Shown: positions 1 through 6,188 of the stretch, in pieces
Position numbering within the stretch: position 1 is the stretch's first letter
How the letters are laid out: the number at the start of each line of letters is the position of its first letter
Assembly: GCA_020717885.1 (NCBI GenBank)
Contig: DYDN01000010.1
Span: forward strand, 1-15,375
Length of the DNA: 15,375 nt
Reading direction: 5' to 3'
Origin: Candidatus Forterrea sp.
Lineage (GTDB): Archaea > Iainarchaeota > Iainarchaeia > Iainarchaeales > JAAZKV01
Translations under genes and position numbers: made by a program
Notes under the pieces: model-generated
Database searches by the model: none
Told to the model about the DNA's origin: nothing
The model's input: the letters and a program-made list of their open reading frames with translations, nothing else

Positions 1-102
1 CATCCAAAGTGGAAACCACTTTGGACCAAACTGATGCAAAAAATCAGGCATCTTAGCTCGCTTGAGCAAAACTTTAACTTTCCTAACCAACTTACAATTC
101 AT
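1..102 (-). CDS. Partial transposase, N-terminal 34 residues (runs off left edge)
   Basis: An open frame starts at ATG 100-102 and leaves the window without a stop. A GGTGG Shine-Dalgarno-like motif lies about 7 bases upstream and an in-frame TGA closes the frame further up, so the start is well set. Its residues 12-28 read LLKRAKMPDFLHQFGPK. From memory this resembles the start of DDE transposases of archaeal IS elements (IS4/IS5-like), which open with a basic stretch followed by LP-x-YLHRFGPK. The catalytic DDE region lies outside the window, so the family cannot be fixed. A perfect hairpin is embedded in the coding sequence. Alternative: an unrelated small protein with a chance match. Confidence 0.55.
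   Translation of the reverse strand, partial: MNCKLVRKVKVLLKRAKMPDFLHQFGPKWFPLWM
3..25. repeat. Perfect 10-bp inverted repeat with 3-nt loop
   Basis: Arms TCCAAAGTGG (3-12) and CCACTTTGGA (16-25) flank AAA. The repeat lies inside the partial transposase frame and has no T-run after it, so it does not look like an intrinsic terminator. Its role is unknown. Confidence 0.7.
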
Positions 103-131
103 CAGGAAACCACCTCAATTGGTTCTCCAAA

Positions 132-171
132 CCCCAATAACCTAAACACTATTGGGGCATAAAAAAGCCCC
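132..171. repeat. Two mutually exclusive stems sharing a GGGG strand
   Basis: CCCCAATA (132-139) pairs perfectly with TATTGGGG (150-157). The same GGGG plus C (GGGGC, 154-158) can instead pair with GCCCC (167-171) across an A-rich loop. Both folds cannot form together. This could be a switch-like or terminator structure, an IS end, or chance. Confidence 0.5.
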
Positions 172-216
172 TTTACAAACAAAAACACGGACTTTCAACA
201 AAGCCATATATATTAT

Positions 217-258
217 TGCCAATTCATCTGACATTTGAAAATGTCAGTTTTTTTGGCA
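217..258 (+). terminator. Two-part hairpin with T7 run
   Basis: The inner stem CTGACATTT/AAATGTCAG (228-247, 2-base loop) is followed at once by seven T (248-254) on the plus strand. An outer stem TGCCAA/TTGGCA (217-222 and 253-258) closes a symmetric 5-base internal loop. On the plus strand this has the form of an intrinsic terminator, but no plus-strand gene is visible before it. On the minus strand it lies about 60 bases past the Kae1 stop and reads A7-hairpin, so it would be a 3' UTR structure there. Confidence 0.45.
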
Positions 259-318
259 CGAGGTTATAAAAACCCTGCTGGGCAAGTCAAAACTTGAGCT
301 AATTACTCCTTCGCCCAA

Positions 319-1353
319 TTACTCTCTCCAACTAACCTTCACATCATCCGTACGTTGTTTTGGCAGAACTTCAGTCCCGCCACCCGCAACTTTTGCGCTT
401 TTCGCATGCATTAGTATCCCGAGCCATGCAATCATTGCGGCATTATCAACCATAACTTGTGCAGGAGGAATGAATAATTTCGCTCCGCGTTCCTCGCACA
501 TCTTTCCAACCATCTCTTGGAGAGCTTTTGAGCACCCCACTCCACCGCCAAGAATCACTTCTTTTTTTTCGGTGTGCGCAAGTGCTCTTTCAGTTACTTC
601 AGTAAGCATCGCAAATGCGTTGTGGAGAGCGGAGTAAACCAAATCCTCTTTGCGTATTTTTCCTTTTTCAATTTCAGGAATCTTTTTCTCCGCGGAAGTA
701 AGTAATCCCGAAAACGCAAGATCCATCCCCTTCACAGTATAAGGAAGTTCAATCAATTCTCTTCCTTCAAAATACATTTTATCAAGCGCGGGGCCTGCAG
801 GAAACCCTAAACCAAGCGCCCTTCCAAAAGTGTCCAAGAAATTGCCAATTCCCATGTCAAGTGTTTCGCCAAACACGCGGTAATATTTATTTTCATAGCA
901 AATGATTTGGGTGTTCGCTCCGGAAGCATAAAGCATTACAGGGTCCGCAGCGCCGCACAACTTCCGCCCAATTTCAAGATGTGCAATGCAGTGGTTTACC
1001 CCAATTAGAGGAACTTTGTTTTTCAGCGCAAGCTGGCGAGCAGTTATTGCTCCGCACCGCAAGGCGTTTCCAATTCCGGGCCCTTGGGAAAATGAAATCA
1101 GATTAATTTCAGCAAGAGTGACTCCGGCTTTTTCAAGCGCCCTCTTCACCACGCTTGGAGCAACTTTGTAGTGGTGCTCCGCAAGGTCACGAGGAATCAT
1201 TCCGCCTTGCTTAGTAGAGTAAGAATCTTTTTCATTTGAGAGAATTTCACAAGAAGATTTCCCATACCCTTTCTCAAAAATATTGCTCTTCACAGCAGAG
1301 GCGCCGAATGTGTGCGCGGTGCTTTCAATCCCAAGACAAATGATTTCTTTCAT
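319..1353 (-). CDS. kae1: Kae1, tRNA t6A37 threonylcarbamoyltransferase, KEOPS subunit
   Basis: Kae1 transfers the threonylcarbamoyl group from TC-AMP to A37 of ANN-decoding tRNAs, within KEOPS (with Bud32, Cgi121, Pcc1). The 344-residue ASKHA-fold protein covers the whole family and ends at the usual RTDDV tail, so it is not fused to Bud32. Visible motifs: GIESTAHT at the N terminus, the metal-binding HCIAH, GETLDMGIGN, and VDNAAMIAW near the end. About 10 extra residues sit around position 25-45 compared with Pyrococcus. Several conserved positions differ: SGGNT is SGANT, FPGGP is FPAGP, and the usual GGVxxN asparagine is Ser (GGGVGCSKAL). Transcribed last, two bases after the CPBP stop, so probably translationally coupled. 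Kae1 next to eS27 is a known archaeal arrangement; here the CPBP gene separates them. Confidence 0.96.
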   Translation of the reverse strand: MKEIICLGIESTAHTFGASAVKSNIFEKGYGKSSCEILSNEKDSYSTKQGGMIPRDLAEHHYKVAPSVVKRALEKAGVTLAEINLISFSQGPGIGNALRCGAITARQLALKNKVPLIGVNHCIAHLEIGRKLCGAADPVMLYASGANTQIICYENKYYRVFGETLDMGIGNFLDTFGRALGLGFPAGPALDKMYFEGRELIELPYTVKGMDLAFSGLLTSAEKKIPEIEKGKIRKEDLVYSALHNAFAMLTEVTERALAHTEKKEVILGGGVGCSKALQEMVGKMCEERGAKLFIPPAQVMVDNAAMIAWLGILMHAKSAKVAGGGTEVLPKQRTDDVKVSWRE

Positions 1354-1355
1354 AA

Positions 1356-1925
1356 TTAAGCCACTAAGTATATTGCAATTGCAATAAAGTCATATAATAA
1401 GTGTCCAAAAAAGTTTTGTAATAAAGAATTGTGTTTTTTGTACCAGTAAGCAAGTATGAGTCCAAGAGCAAATACCCCAATTACTTCCGCAATTGACCAG
1501 TAAGTTATGTGAGCTCCCGCAAATACTAAAGTAGAAATAATTGGCCCGATGCGCGGGATAAGGAATGCTCTGAAAAAGAATTCTTCAAGCAAAAGAAGCG
1601 GAAAAAGTATTGCAATAAAAAACAAAATATTGTCTTTGTATTGTCCAATTAATTGCCCGACTTTTTCAAGGTCATTAATTTGGGGCATGTTCAGCGCACT
1701 GGCAGCAAGAGTTATTAGTGTGGAAATTACAACAAAAGCGGCTAAAAGTAAAACAAGGAGTGTGATTGTTCCAAAAACTTCTTCCTTAACACTTTTTGGT
1801 TTTGGGAAAAGGTGCGCAAGTAATTTTTTCCAGGAGAGCTTCTTTACAACCCTAAGCCAAAAGAATGGTAAAAACACCATTAGAAGCAAGAACGCGTAAT
1901 AAAACAATTGATAGTAGTCAGCCAT
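1356..1925 (-). CDS. CPBP family intramembrane metalloprotease (Abi/Rce1-like)
   Basis: A 189-residue membrane protein with hydrophobic segments near residues 6-24, 52-76, 98-113, 125-139, 145-161 and 168-188. The family's active-site motifs are all present: EExxxR (E114, E115, R119), FxxxH (F135, H139) and HxxxD (H175, D179). Known members are glutamate-type intramembrane proteases such as Rce1, which cleaves prenylated CaaX proteins; the substrate here is unknown. It lies between eS27 and Kae1, where archaeal superoperons usually have no such gene. A T-run after eS27 and a TATA-like box about 29 bases before this ATG suggest a separate leaderless CPBP-Kae1 transcript, possibly controlled by an inverted repeat that brackets the box. 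Family call is firm; function is not. Confidence 0.9.
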   Translation of the reverse strand: MADYYQLFYYAFLLLMVFLPFFWLRVVKKLSWKKLLAHLFPKPKSVKEEVFGTITLLVLLLAAFVVISTLITLAASALNMPQINDLEKVGQLIGQYKDNILFFIAILFPLLLLEEFFFRAFLIPRIGPIISTLVFAGAHITYWSIAEVIGVFALGLILAYWYKKHNSLLQNFFGHLLYDFIAIAIYLVA

Positions 1926-1937
1926 TTAGATAGTGTT

Positions 1938-1969
1938 AATGCAAAGTGTTTTTATTAATTGTTTGCATT
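1938..1969 (-). promoter_or_regulatory. TATA-like box inside an 8-bp inverted repeat, upstream of CPBP
   Basis: On the minus strand TTAATAAAAA (1949-1958) is centred about 29 bases before the CPBP ATG, the right distance for a leaderless transcript. Perfect arms AATGCAAA (1938-1945) and TTTGCATT (1962-1969) flank it with a 16-base spacer. A dimeric repressor bound there would cover the TBP/TFB site. The promoter role is inferred from position only. Confidence 0.45.
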
Positions 1970-2007
1970 GAGAATTAGCAAACTAAGATCAGATTCATCA
2001 AAGAAAT

Positions 2008-2014
2008 AAAAAAA
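2008..2014 (-). terminator. T7 run after eS27
   Basis: Seven T on the minus strand start 5 bases past the eS27 stop, followed by further T-rich sequence. T-rich tracts are the usual archaeal termination signal. With the new TATA-like box downstream, this probably marks a full or partial transcript end. Confidence 0.45.
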
Positions 2015-2018
2015 GAAT

Positions 2019-2201
2019 TTACTTTCTCTTTGATTCCATGTATCCGCATTTGCCGCATGCTGCTCTGTCTTTGTGCTCAGCCATGAATACGCCCGGCCCG
2101 CATTTTGGGCAGAACTTGCTTTTTCGTTTTAATACGCCGCTAGAAACATCATAATTCTTTGATTTTGAAACTTTCTTCTCTTTCTTTGTCAAATCAGCCA
2201 T
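2019..2201 (-). CDS. rps27ae: 30S ribosomal protein S27ae (eS31)
   Basis: A 60-residue zinc-ribbon protein of the small subunit. A basic N-terminal tail precedes two CxxC pairs (C31, C34 and C49, C52), with the family's KFCPKCGPG and CGKCGY strings. Length matches the archaeal family, which lacks the ubiquitin fusion of eukaryotic S27a. The ATG has a GGTGA site 6 bases upstream. It follows eS24 by 36 bases, the usual archaeal pairing. Confidence 0.95.
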   Translation of the reverse strand: MADLTKKEKKVSKSKNYDVSSGVLKRKSKFCPKCGPGVFMAEHKDRAACGKCGYMESKRK

Positions 2202-2230
2202 TTTTTATCACCACAATTAATTCATTCATT

Positions 2231-2237
2231 AAAAAAA
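2231..2237 (-). terminator. T7 run directly after the eS24 stop codon
   Basis: Seven T follow the eS24 TAA immediately on the minus strand. Since eS27 follows within 36 bases and has no clear promoter of its own, it may act as partial attenuation rather than full termination. Confidence 0.25.
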
Positions 2238-2570
2238 TTATTTCTTAAAATTTGCAGGGGGCGCTTCTGCTCCGCTTACCACTTCTGCTTTCTTTTCTTT
2301 CCCAAAGTTTCTATCTCTAATATACTTTGGCTCGGTTTTCTTTAGCGCTTCGTTTGAAGCATAAACTCTAGCGAATATAATTGCTTTTGAGGAACCAAAT
2401 TTTGTGTCAGTTTTAACAACAGCAATATCTTCAGGCTTCGTATTAAGCATCGCTGACATTTTTTCTCTTACCTGCCGTCTTGAAGGAATAGTCTTTTCGT
2501 GCACTTCAGCAGTTATTTCCTTCCTGTTCAATAAATTGTTTTGTTTTGTTTGTGTTATTTTTAGTTCCAT
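2238..2570 (-). CDS. rps24e: 30S ribosomal protein S24e
   Basis: Small-subunit protein eS24, 110 residues from the chosen ATG. It opens MELKITQTKQNNLLNRKE; the central PSRRQVREKMSAML and VVKTDTKFGSSKAIIFARVY strings are typical of the family. A TTG at 2582 could add four residues, but GGGTGA lies inside that extension with 4 bases to the ATG at 2570, so the ATG is the likely start. The C-terminal tail is short and ends in PPANFKK. It follows spt4 by 47 bases; the DUF359 gene often found in that gap is absent. Confidence 0.94.
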   Translation of the reverse strand: MELKITQTKQNNLLNRKEITAEVHEKTIPSRRQVREKMSAMLNTKPEDIAVVKTDTKFGSSKAIIFARVYASNEALKKTEPKYIRDRNFGKEKKAEVVSGAEAPPANFKK

Positions 2571-2617
2571 ATATTCACCCAATAAAAATCAATTCTCAGC
2601 TTCCAAATCACAAATAT

Positions 2618-2812
2618 TTACCTGCTTAATCTCAATGCGAATTTTCCTTTTCTGGTTATCCCCATCTTTTTGGCAATTTCGGATTGTTCAGGATTCATTA
2701 TTACAACATATCCTCGCCAGAATGTAGTGAACGCTGTTTCGTTGCAGTTAGGGCATGTGTTTCCCTCTTCTACAATAAATCTGCAGTTTCTGCATGCTTT
2801 TTCTTTTAACAT
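2618..2812 (-). CDS. spt4: Transcription elongation factor Spt4 (RpoE'')
   Basis: A 64-residue zinc protein that pairs with Spt5 and clamps RNA polymerase for processive elongation. Four cysteines form the zinc site (C7, C10, C20, C23). The family's ending, an NPEQSEIAKKMGI stretch then KGKFALRL, is intact and the length is normal. A GGTGA site lies 5 bases before the ATG. It follows rpo7 by 25 bases, the standard archaeal order. Confidence 0.95.
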   Translation of the reverse strand: MLKEKACRNCRFIVEEGNTCPNCNETAFTTFWRGYVVIMNPEQSEIAKKMGITRKGKFALRLSR

Positions 2813-2837
2813 TCTTTCACCAAAAATTAAATTTCAA

Positions 2838-3485
2838 TTATTTCTTGTCCTCTTTAGCTTCTTTCTTCGGAACTGCTTTAGCATCAGCTTTTGCTTCTTT
2901 ATCAGCGCCTTTCTTCCCTTTTCCTTTTGCTTCTTTCTTTTCGCCCTTATCGTCAACTTTTGCCCAATCAGCTTTTCCTAAGTATGGTTGTCTCATTGTT
3001 AGCCCAATTTTTGAACTTGAAGTATCTCCTTTGAGAGAGATTGTAACAATTCTTGCAAGCACATTGTCTTCAGGAACTAATTTTCTATCTGTTTTCTTTC
3101 CTAAGAATCCTGGTAACTTTGCGTCGTAGTTAATGTAATCATCCATTATTTGGCTTACGTGTATTAGTCCTTCTATTGGCCCGATTCTAACAAATGCGCC
3201 AAATTCTGTTGCTTCTGTAATTGTTCCTCTTGTTATTTCCTGTACGTGCGGTTTGTATGTAAGCATTTCTATTTCCGCTTCGTAGTAAGCAGCTCCATCG
3301 CCCGGTATTACGTGGCCTACGCCAATATCTCCAATACCGGTGATTGCAATTATAACGCCGTATTCGTCTTTTATTCTTCCTTCGTAGTCTTCTCTGCAGA
3401 TATCAAGCAACGAGTCCTTGATTTTTGTACCGAGTTTCTTAGGAGGAACCCTTACTTTGTCAATTATCTTTGTTTTATAGAACAT
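2838..3485 (-). CDS. rpo7: RNA polymerase subunit Rpo7 (RpoE1) with lysine-rich tail
   Basis: Rpo7 forms the polymerase stalk with Rpo4 and helps open-complex formation and RNA binding. The N-terminal tip domain (about residues 1-80) starts MFYKTKIIDKVRVPPKKLGT and includes the GIGDIG stretch; an S1/OB domain follows (about 85-170, FGAFVRIGPIEGLIHVSQI). After the usual end near IGLTMRQPYLGKADW comes a tail of about 36 residues with 15 Lys plus Ala/Glu/Asp, predicted disordered. At 215 residues the protein is longer than the typical 185-190. ATG 3485 has GGTGA 4 bases upstream. A 196-base gap with a TATA-like box precedes it, so it probably starts its own transcript in addition to read-through. 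Confidence 0.95.
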   Translation of the reverse strand: MFYKTKIIDKVRVPPKKLGTKIKDSLLDICREDYEGRIKDEYGVIIAITGIGDIGVGHVIPGDGAAYYEAEIEMLTYKPHVQEITRGTITEATEFGAFVRIGPIEGLIHVSQIMDDYINYDAKLPGFLGKKTDRKLVPEDNVLARIVTISLKGDTSSSKIGLTMRQPYLGKADWAKVDDKGEKKEAKGKGKKGADKEAKADAKAVPKKEAKEDKK

Positions 3486-3579
3486 TTAGTCACCTTTTAA
3501 GAACAAAAAAACCTTTTACACCAAGCTATTTTAGCCAGCCCCACATCTAAGGGCAGATTAATTAATTAACAAAACTACA

Positions 3580-3590
3580 CATTTAAAAAC
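3580..3590 (-). promoter_or_regulatory. Candidate TATA box for rpo7
   Basis: The minus strand reads GTTTTTAAATG here. A start site about 25 bases on would give a leader of roughly 75 bases. The surrounding gap (3486-3681) has no credible gene; the longest ATG frames are only 8-11 codons. Confidence 0.4.
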
Positions 3591-3681
3591 CATGGCTTTT
3601 CCTTTAAAAAACACCCGATAAAGTTCAAACATGTCCAGGTTTTTGAGTCATTTCTCAACAAACTTAACCCAAAGCTAACCC

Positions 3682-4098
3682 TTACTCCTCCACCAAATCC
3701 TCTACATCAATATAAGTAAGACTTCGGATAAATATTGTCTTCCCGCCGGCCTGCTTCACCCTTCTTCGGAGTAATTTATCATTCGTCGCAATCACATACT
3801 CTTTACTCAAAGTAACAAGTTCAGAATCAACATCTTCAGTGGTGCTATCAATCTCACGAACCCCATTATTCTTGAGCACTTCTTGAACAATTCGAGCTTC
3901 ATTTTTTATTTTTTTATCATTTTTCCCTAATCCCTTTAGTTCATGAAGCACTCTCCCAAGCACAAAGAACTCCGCGGGAATTTTTCCCTTGATTTCTTCA
4001 AATCCGTGGATTTTGTGCCGAACCATTGTCAGCAAGAAATTAGTATCTAACAATATTTTTATTTTTTGAGCCAACAAATCGCCCCAAATAAAACCCAT
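3682..4098 (-). CDS. PIN-domain nuclease, Fcf1/Utp24-like
   Basis: A single-domain PIN protein of 138 residues. The N-terminal strand carries LLDTNFLL with the first acidic residue, HELKGLG the conserved Glu, and the C-terminal part has ATNDKLLRRR and a further acidic cluster, matching metal-dependent PIN ribonucleases. Archaeal genomes commonly place this gene between aIF2-gamma and rpo7, and its relative Fcf1/Utp24 cuts pre-18S rRNA. A role in rRNA maturation is therefore more likely than a toxin role, and no antitoxin gene is adjacent. The start is uncertain: ATG 4098 is chosen, but no strong GGTGA precedes it, and a TTG upstream or TTG codons just inside are possible. Confidence 0.85.
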   Translation of the reverse strand: MGFIWGDLLAQKIKILLDTNFLLTMVRHKIHGFEEIKGKIPAEFFVLGRVLHELKGLGKNDKKIKNEARIVQEVLKNNGVREIDSTTEDVDSELVTLSKEYVIATNDKLLRRRVKQAGGKTIFIRSLTYIDVEDLVEE

Positions 4099-4125
4099 CT
4101 TCAAATTCTACTTAAATCCAACTTC

Positions 4126-5661
4126 TTAAATCACTTCAGCGTACGCTATGAGTCTCCATTGCCCCGCAATGTTTTTACTCAATGCAACCTTCTCGCCTTT
4201 CTCAGCAACAACCGTATTCTTCAAATTGAGTATAGTTTCTTTTGGGTCAGATTTTGTCACAAACCCGATTGCAGTATTTGTTCCGATTGTTACAACTAAT
4301 GCATCCGTAACTTTAATCACGGTCTTCTCTTTTACATTTTGCTCAATCATTCTCTCAAACATATGAACCTTAAGTCGTAGATCTTTTACAGGTGCGGGAA
4401 GCGATCCAACTTTTGCCGCGATTTGCCCTCTGAGCTGGTCATTTTGTGCAATGCTTGGGTCAAGTGCGGTTCCAATTGCAAGTAGTCCGCCGGGGTGTGC
4501 TTTTTGCATTAATCCATCATCAGTAGCAATGCTCATCACCTTGGTAATTGTTTTTCTGCTTGCTCCAAGTCCAGGAGATAACTCAATTTCGTCTCCAACG
4601 CTTACAGTTCCTTGTGCAATACTTCCGCCGATTATAGCCCCTTTCAAATCTTTTGTTTTTGTTCCCGGTTTATTTATATCAAAGCTTCTTGCAACAAACA
4701 TTTTGAGTGGTTTTGATTCATCAAAGTGCGGGGTCGGTATGTGTGTTTCAATTGCCTCAATTAGTGCATCAATATTTACTCCAAATGTGGCAGCGGTTGG
4801 AATTATTGGCGCATCTTTGTATCCATAACTATCCATGAACGCGCGTATCGCTTTGTAGTTTGCGATTGCTTGCTCTTTTGTAATAAGATCCACTTTGTTT
4901 TGCGCAACAACTACTTTATCTACGCCCGCAAATTTTAGCGCCATTAAGTGTTCGATTGTTCGTGGCTGCGGGCATGCTTCGTTTGCCGCAATTACAAGTA
5001 CCGCTCCGTTCATTAGTGCTGCTCCGCTTAGCATTGTGGTCATTAGTGTTTCGTGCCCCGGGGCATCAACAAAGCTCACAATTCTTTTACTCACTACTTC
5101 TGCGGGTTTCCCCAAATATTCCGGAGCATTCCAATAAGCCGTACCAGAATTTGTTTTAAGTTTGTAGAAAGTAACATCCGCATATCCTAAGCGTATTGAG
5201 ATTCCTCGTTTTACTTCTTCGCTGTGTGTATCACACCATTTTCCAGTCAGAGCTTTAGTAAGCGAGGTTTTTCCATGATCAACATGCCCAATCATGCCAA
5301 TATTAATTTCGGGCTGGATAATATCTTTGTGTTTTTTTTCATGAGGTTCTTGGGGGGCGGCTTTGTGTTTGTGTTCTTCCGCGGCTTTGTGCTTAGTTTC
5401 TTCGTGCTTATTTTCTTCAGTAGCTTTGTGTTTGTGCTCTTCGTGAGTTTTATGCTCAGCTTTGTGTTCAATATGTTTTTCTTCGTGATGAACTTTTGGC
5501 GCATGCTCGGCGTGTACGTGCTTTGCATGCGTTTTTTCTTCAGAATGGGTTTCTGAAATTTTGTCCGTTTTTTTTGCGCTCACTTTTTTTGTTTTTGGTT
5601 CACTTGGCTGCGCTTTAGAAGTTTTCTTCTTCATTTCCTTCTCCGCCAGTAGCTTCACCAT
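4126..5661 (-). CDS. eif2g: Initiation factor aIF2-gamma with His-rich N-terminal extension
   Basis: The GTPase subunit of aIF2, which carries initiator Met-tRNA to the small subunit. From about residue 118 it is a normal factor: G1 GHVDHGKTS, switch I RGISIRLGYADV, G3 DAPGHETLM, G4 NKVDLI, then domains II and III ending QWRLIAYAEVI. Two features are odd. First, about 115 residues precede the G domain, with 19 His between residues 39 and 111 in EEHKHKA/EEKTHAKH-like strings, plus many Lys and Glu. Second, the segment between switch I and G3 has no cysteine, whereas most archaeal homologues have two CxxC pairs (zinc knuckle) there. ATG 5661 has GGTGA 6 bases upstream; ATG 5634 (MKKKTSKAQ) is an alternative that keeps the extension. 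It follows eS6 by 17 bases. Confidence 0.95.
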   Translation of the reverse strand: MVKLLAEKEMKKKTSKAQPSEPKTKKVSAKKTDKISETHSEEKTHAKHVHAEHAPKVHHEEKHIEHKAEHKTHEEHKHKATEENKHEETKHKAAEEHKHKAAPQEPHEKKHKDIIQPEINIGMIGHVDHGKTSLTKALTGKWCDTHSEEVKRGISIRLGYADVTFYKLKTNSGTAYWNAPEYLGKPAEVVSKRIVSFVDAPGHETLMTTMLSGAALMNGAVLVIAANEACPQPRTIEHLMALKFAGVDKVVVAQNKVDLITKEQAIANYKAIRAFMDSYGYKDAPIIPTAATFGVNIDALIEAIETHIPTPHFDESKPLKMFVARSFDINKPGTKTKDLKGAIIGGSIAQGTVSVGDEIELSPGLGASRKTITKVMSIATDDGLMQKAHPGGLLAIGTALDPSIAQNDQLRGQIAAKVGSLPAPVKDLRLKVHMFERMIEQNVKEKTVIKVTDALVVTIGTNTAIGFVTKSDPKETILNLKNTVVAEKGEKVALSKNIAGQWRLIAYAEVI

Positions 5662-5678
5662 TCATTTTCACCTTAATT

Positions 5679-6152
5679 TTAGTGTTTAGCTTTCTTTATT
5701 CCGCTTCCAAGTTCAGCGCTTCCAGCCATTTCAAGACTCTTCTTTATCATTCTTTCTTTTGCGCTCTGTGTTTCTTCCTCAGTCGGAGTTTTCTTTGCAA
5801 GTACATCATCAATTGCGACTGCACCAGCTTTTGTTATTACAACATTTAATTGTGCAGTTTCGTTGCTTACAGCCCCGCCTCTTACAGTAACTTTTCTTCT
5901 CTCGCCTTTTACCGAGGAATTAAATCCCATTGCGTCTGCAGTAAAAATTTTCTTTCTTACTGAGCCTACTAGAGATGCACTCATTGGGAATCCCTGCTTA
6001 TCGCTTCCCCCAGTTATTTTTGCTTCATAACCAGCAAGACCAATATCGTCAAGCTTGACTATTTCCCCTATTTTTTTGCCCACAAACAGCTCTTTGTCAG
6101 AGTTTGCATTATAGGCTTTGCCTGTTTTTTGATCGCTTACCACGAATTTCAT
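5679..6152 (-). CDS. rps6e: 30S ribosomal protein S6e
   Basis: Small-subunit protein eS6, 157 residues. The conserved core is present: MKFVVSDQKTGKAYN at the start, GYEAKITGGSDKQGFPM, and VKGERRKVTVRGGAVS. An ATG at 6164 would add four residues, but GGTGAT falls inside that extension with 3 bases before the ATG at 6152, so 6152 is preferred. The C-terminal tail after about residue 125 is Lys/Glu-rich. A 149-base gap before it contains a TATA-like box and nested inverted repeats, so eS6-aIF2-gamma may have a promoter of its own. Confidence 0.94.
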   Translation of the reverse strand: MKFVVSDQKTGKAYNANSDKELFVGKKIGEIVKLDDIGLAGYEAKITGGSDKQGFPMSASLVGSVRKKIFTADAMGFNSSVKGERRKVTVRGGAVSNETAQLNVVITKAGAVAIDDVLAKKTPTEEETQSAKERMIKKSLEMAGSAELGSGIKKAKH

Positions 6153-6188
6153 TTCATCACCCATTTCATCTTAGAAATAATGCCTTAC

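Larger units (their letters stand above)
103..318. other. Hairpin-rich non-coding stretch between Kae1 and the transposase
   Basis: No credible coding frame is visible. The stretch holds an 8-bp inverted repeat (132-157), an overlapping alternative stem (154-171), a small bulged stem at 190-206, a long two-part hairpin (217-258) with a T7 run, a plus-strand TATA-like string at 264-272, and a weak CAAGT/ACTTG stem at 283-296. It may be the end of an IS element plus the 3' region of the Kae1 transcript. No tRNA or other known RNA was recognised. Confidence 0.5.

Noticed and set aside
3486..3681. Small coding frames in the rpo7 leader (e.g. MTQKPGHV)
   Set aside because: Eight to eleven codons, no ribosome-binding sites, and better explained as promoter and leader.
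3682..4098. PIN protein as a VapC toxin of a toxin-antitoxin pair
   Set aside because: No small antitoxin gene is adjacent; the location between aIF2-gamma and rpo7 and the Fcf1-like sequence favour an rRNA-processing role.
5224..5556. Long plus-strand frame opposite the His-rich part of aIF2-gamma
   Set aside because: It is the complement of His/Lys/Glu repeats and gives a Phe/Val-rich low-complexity product with no start signal; a shadow frame.
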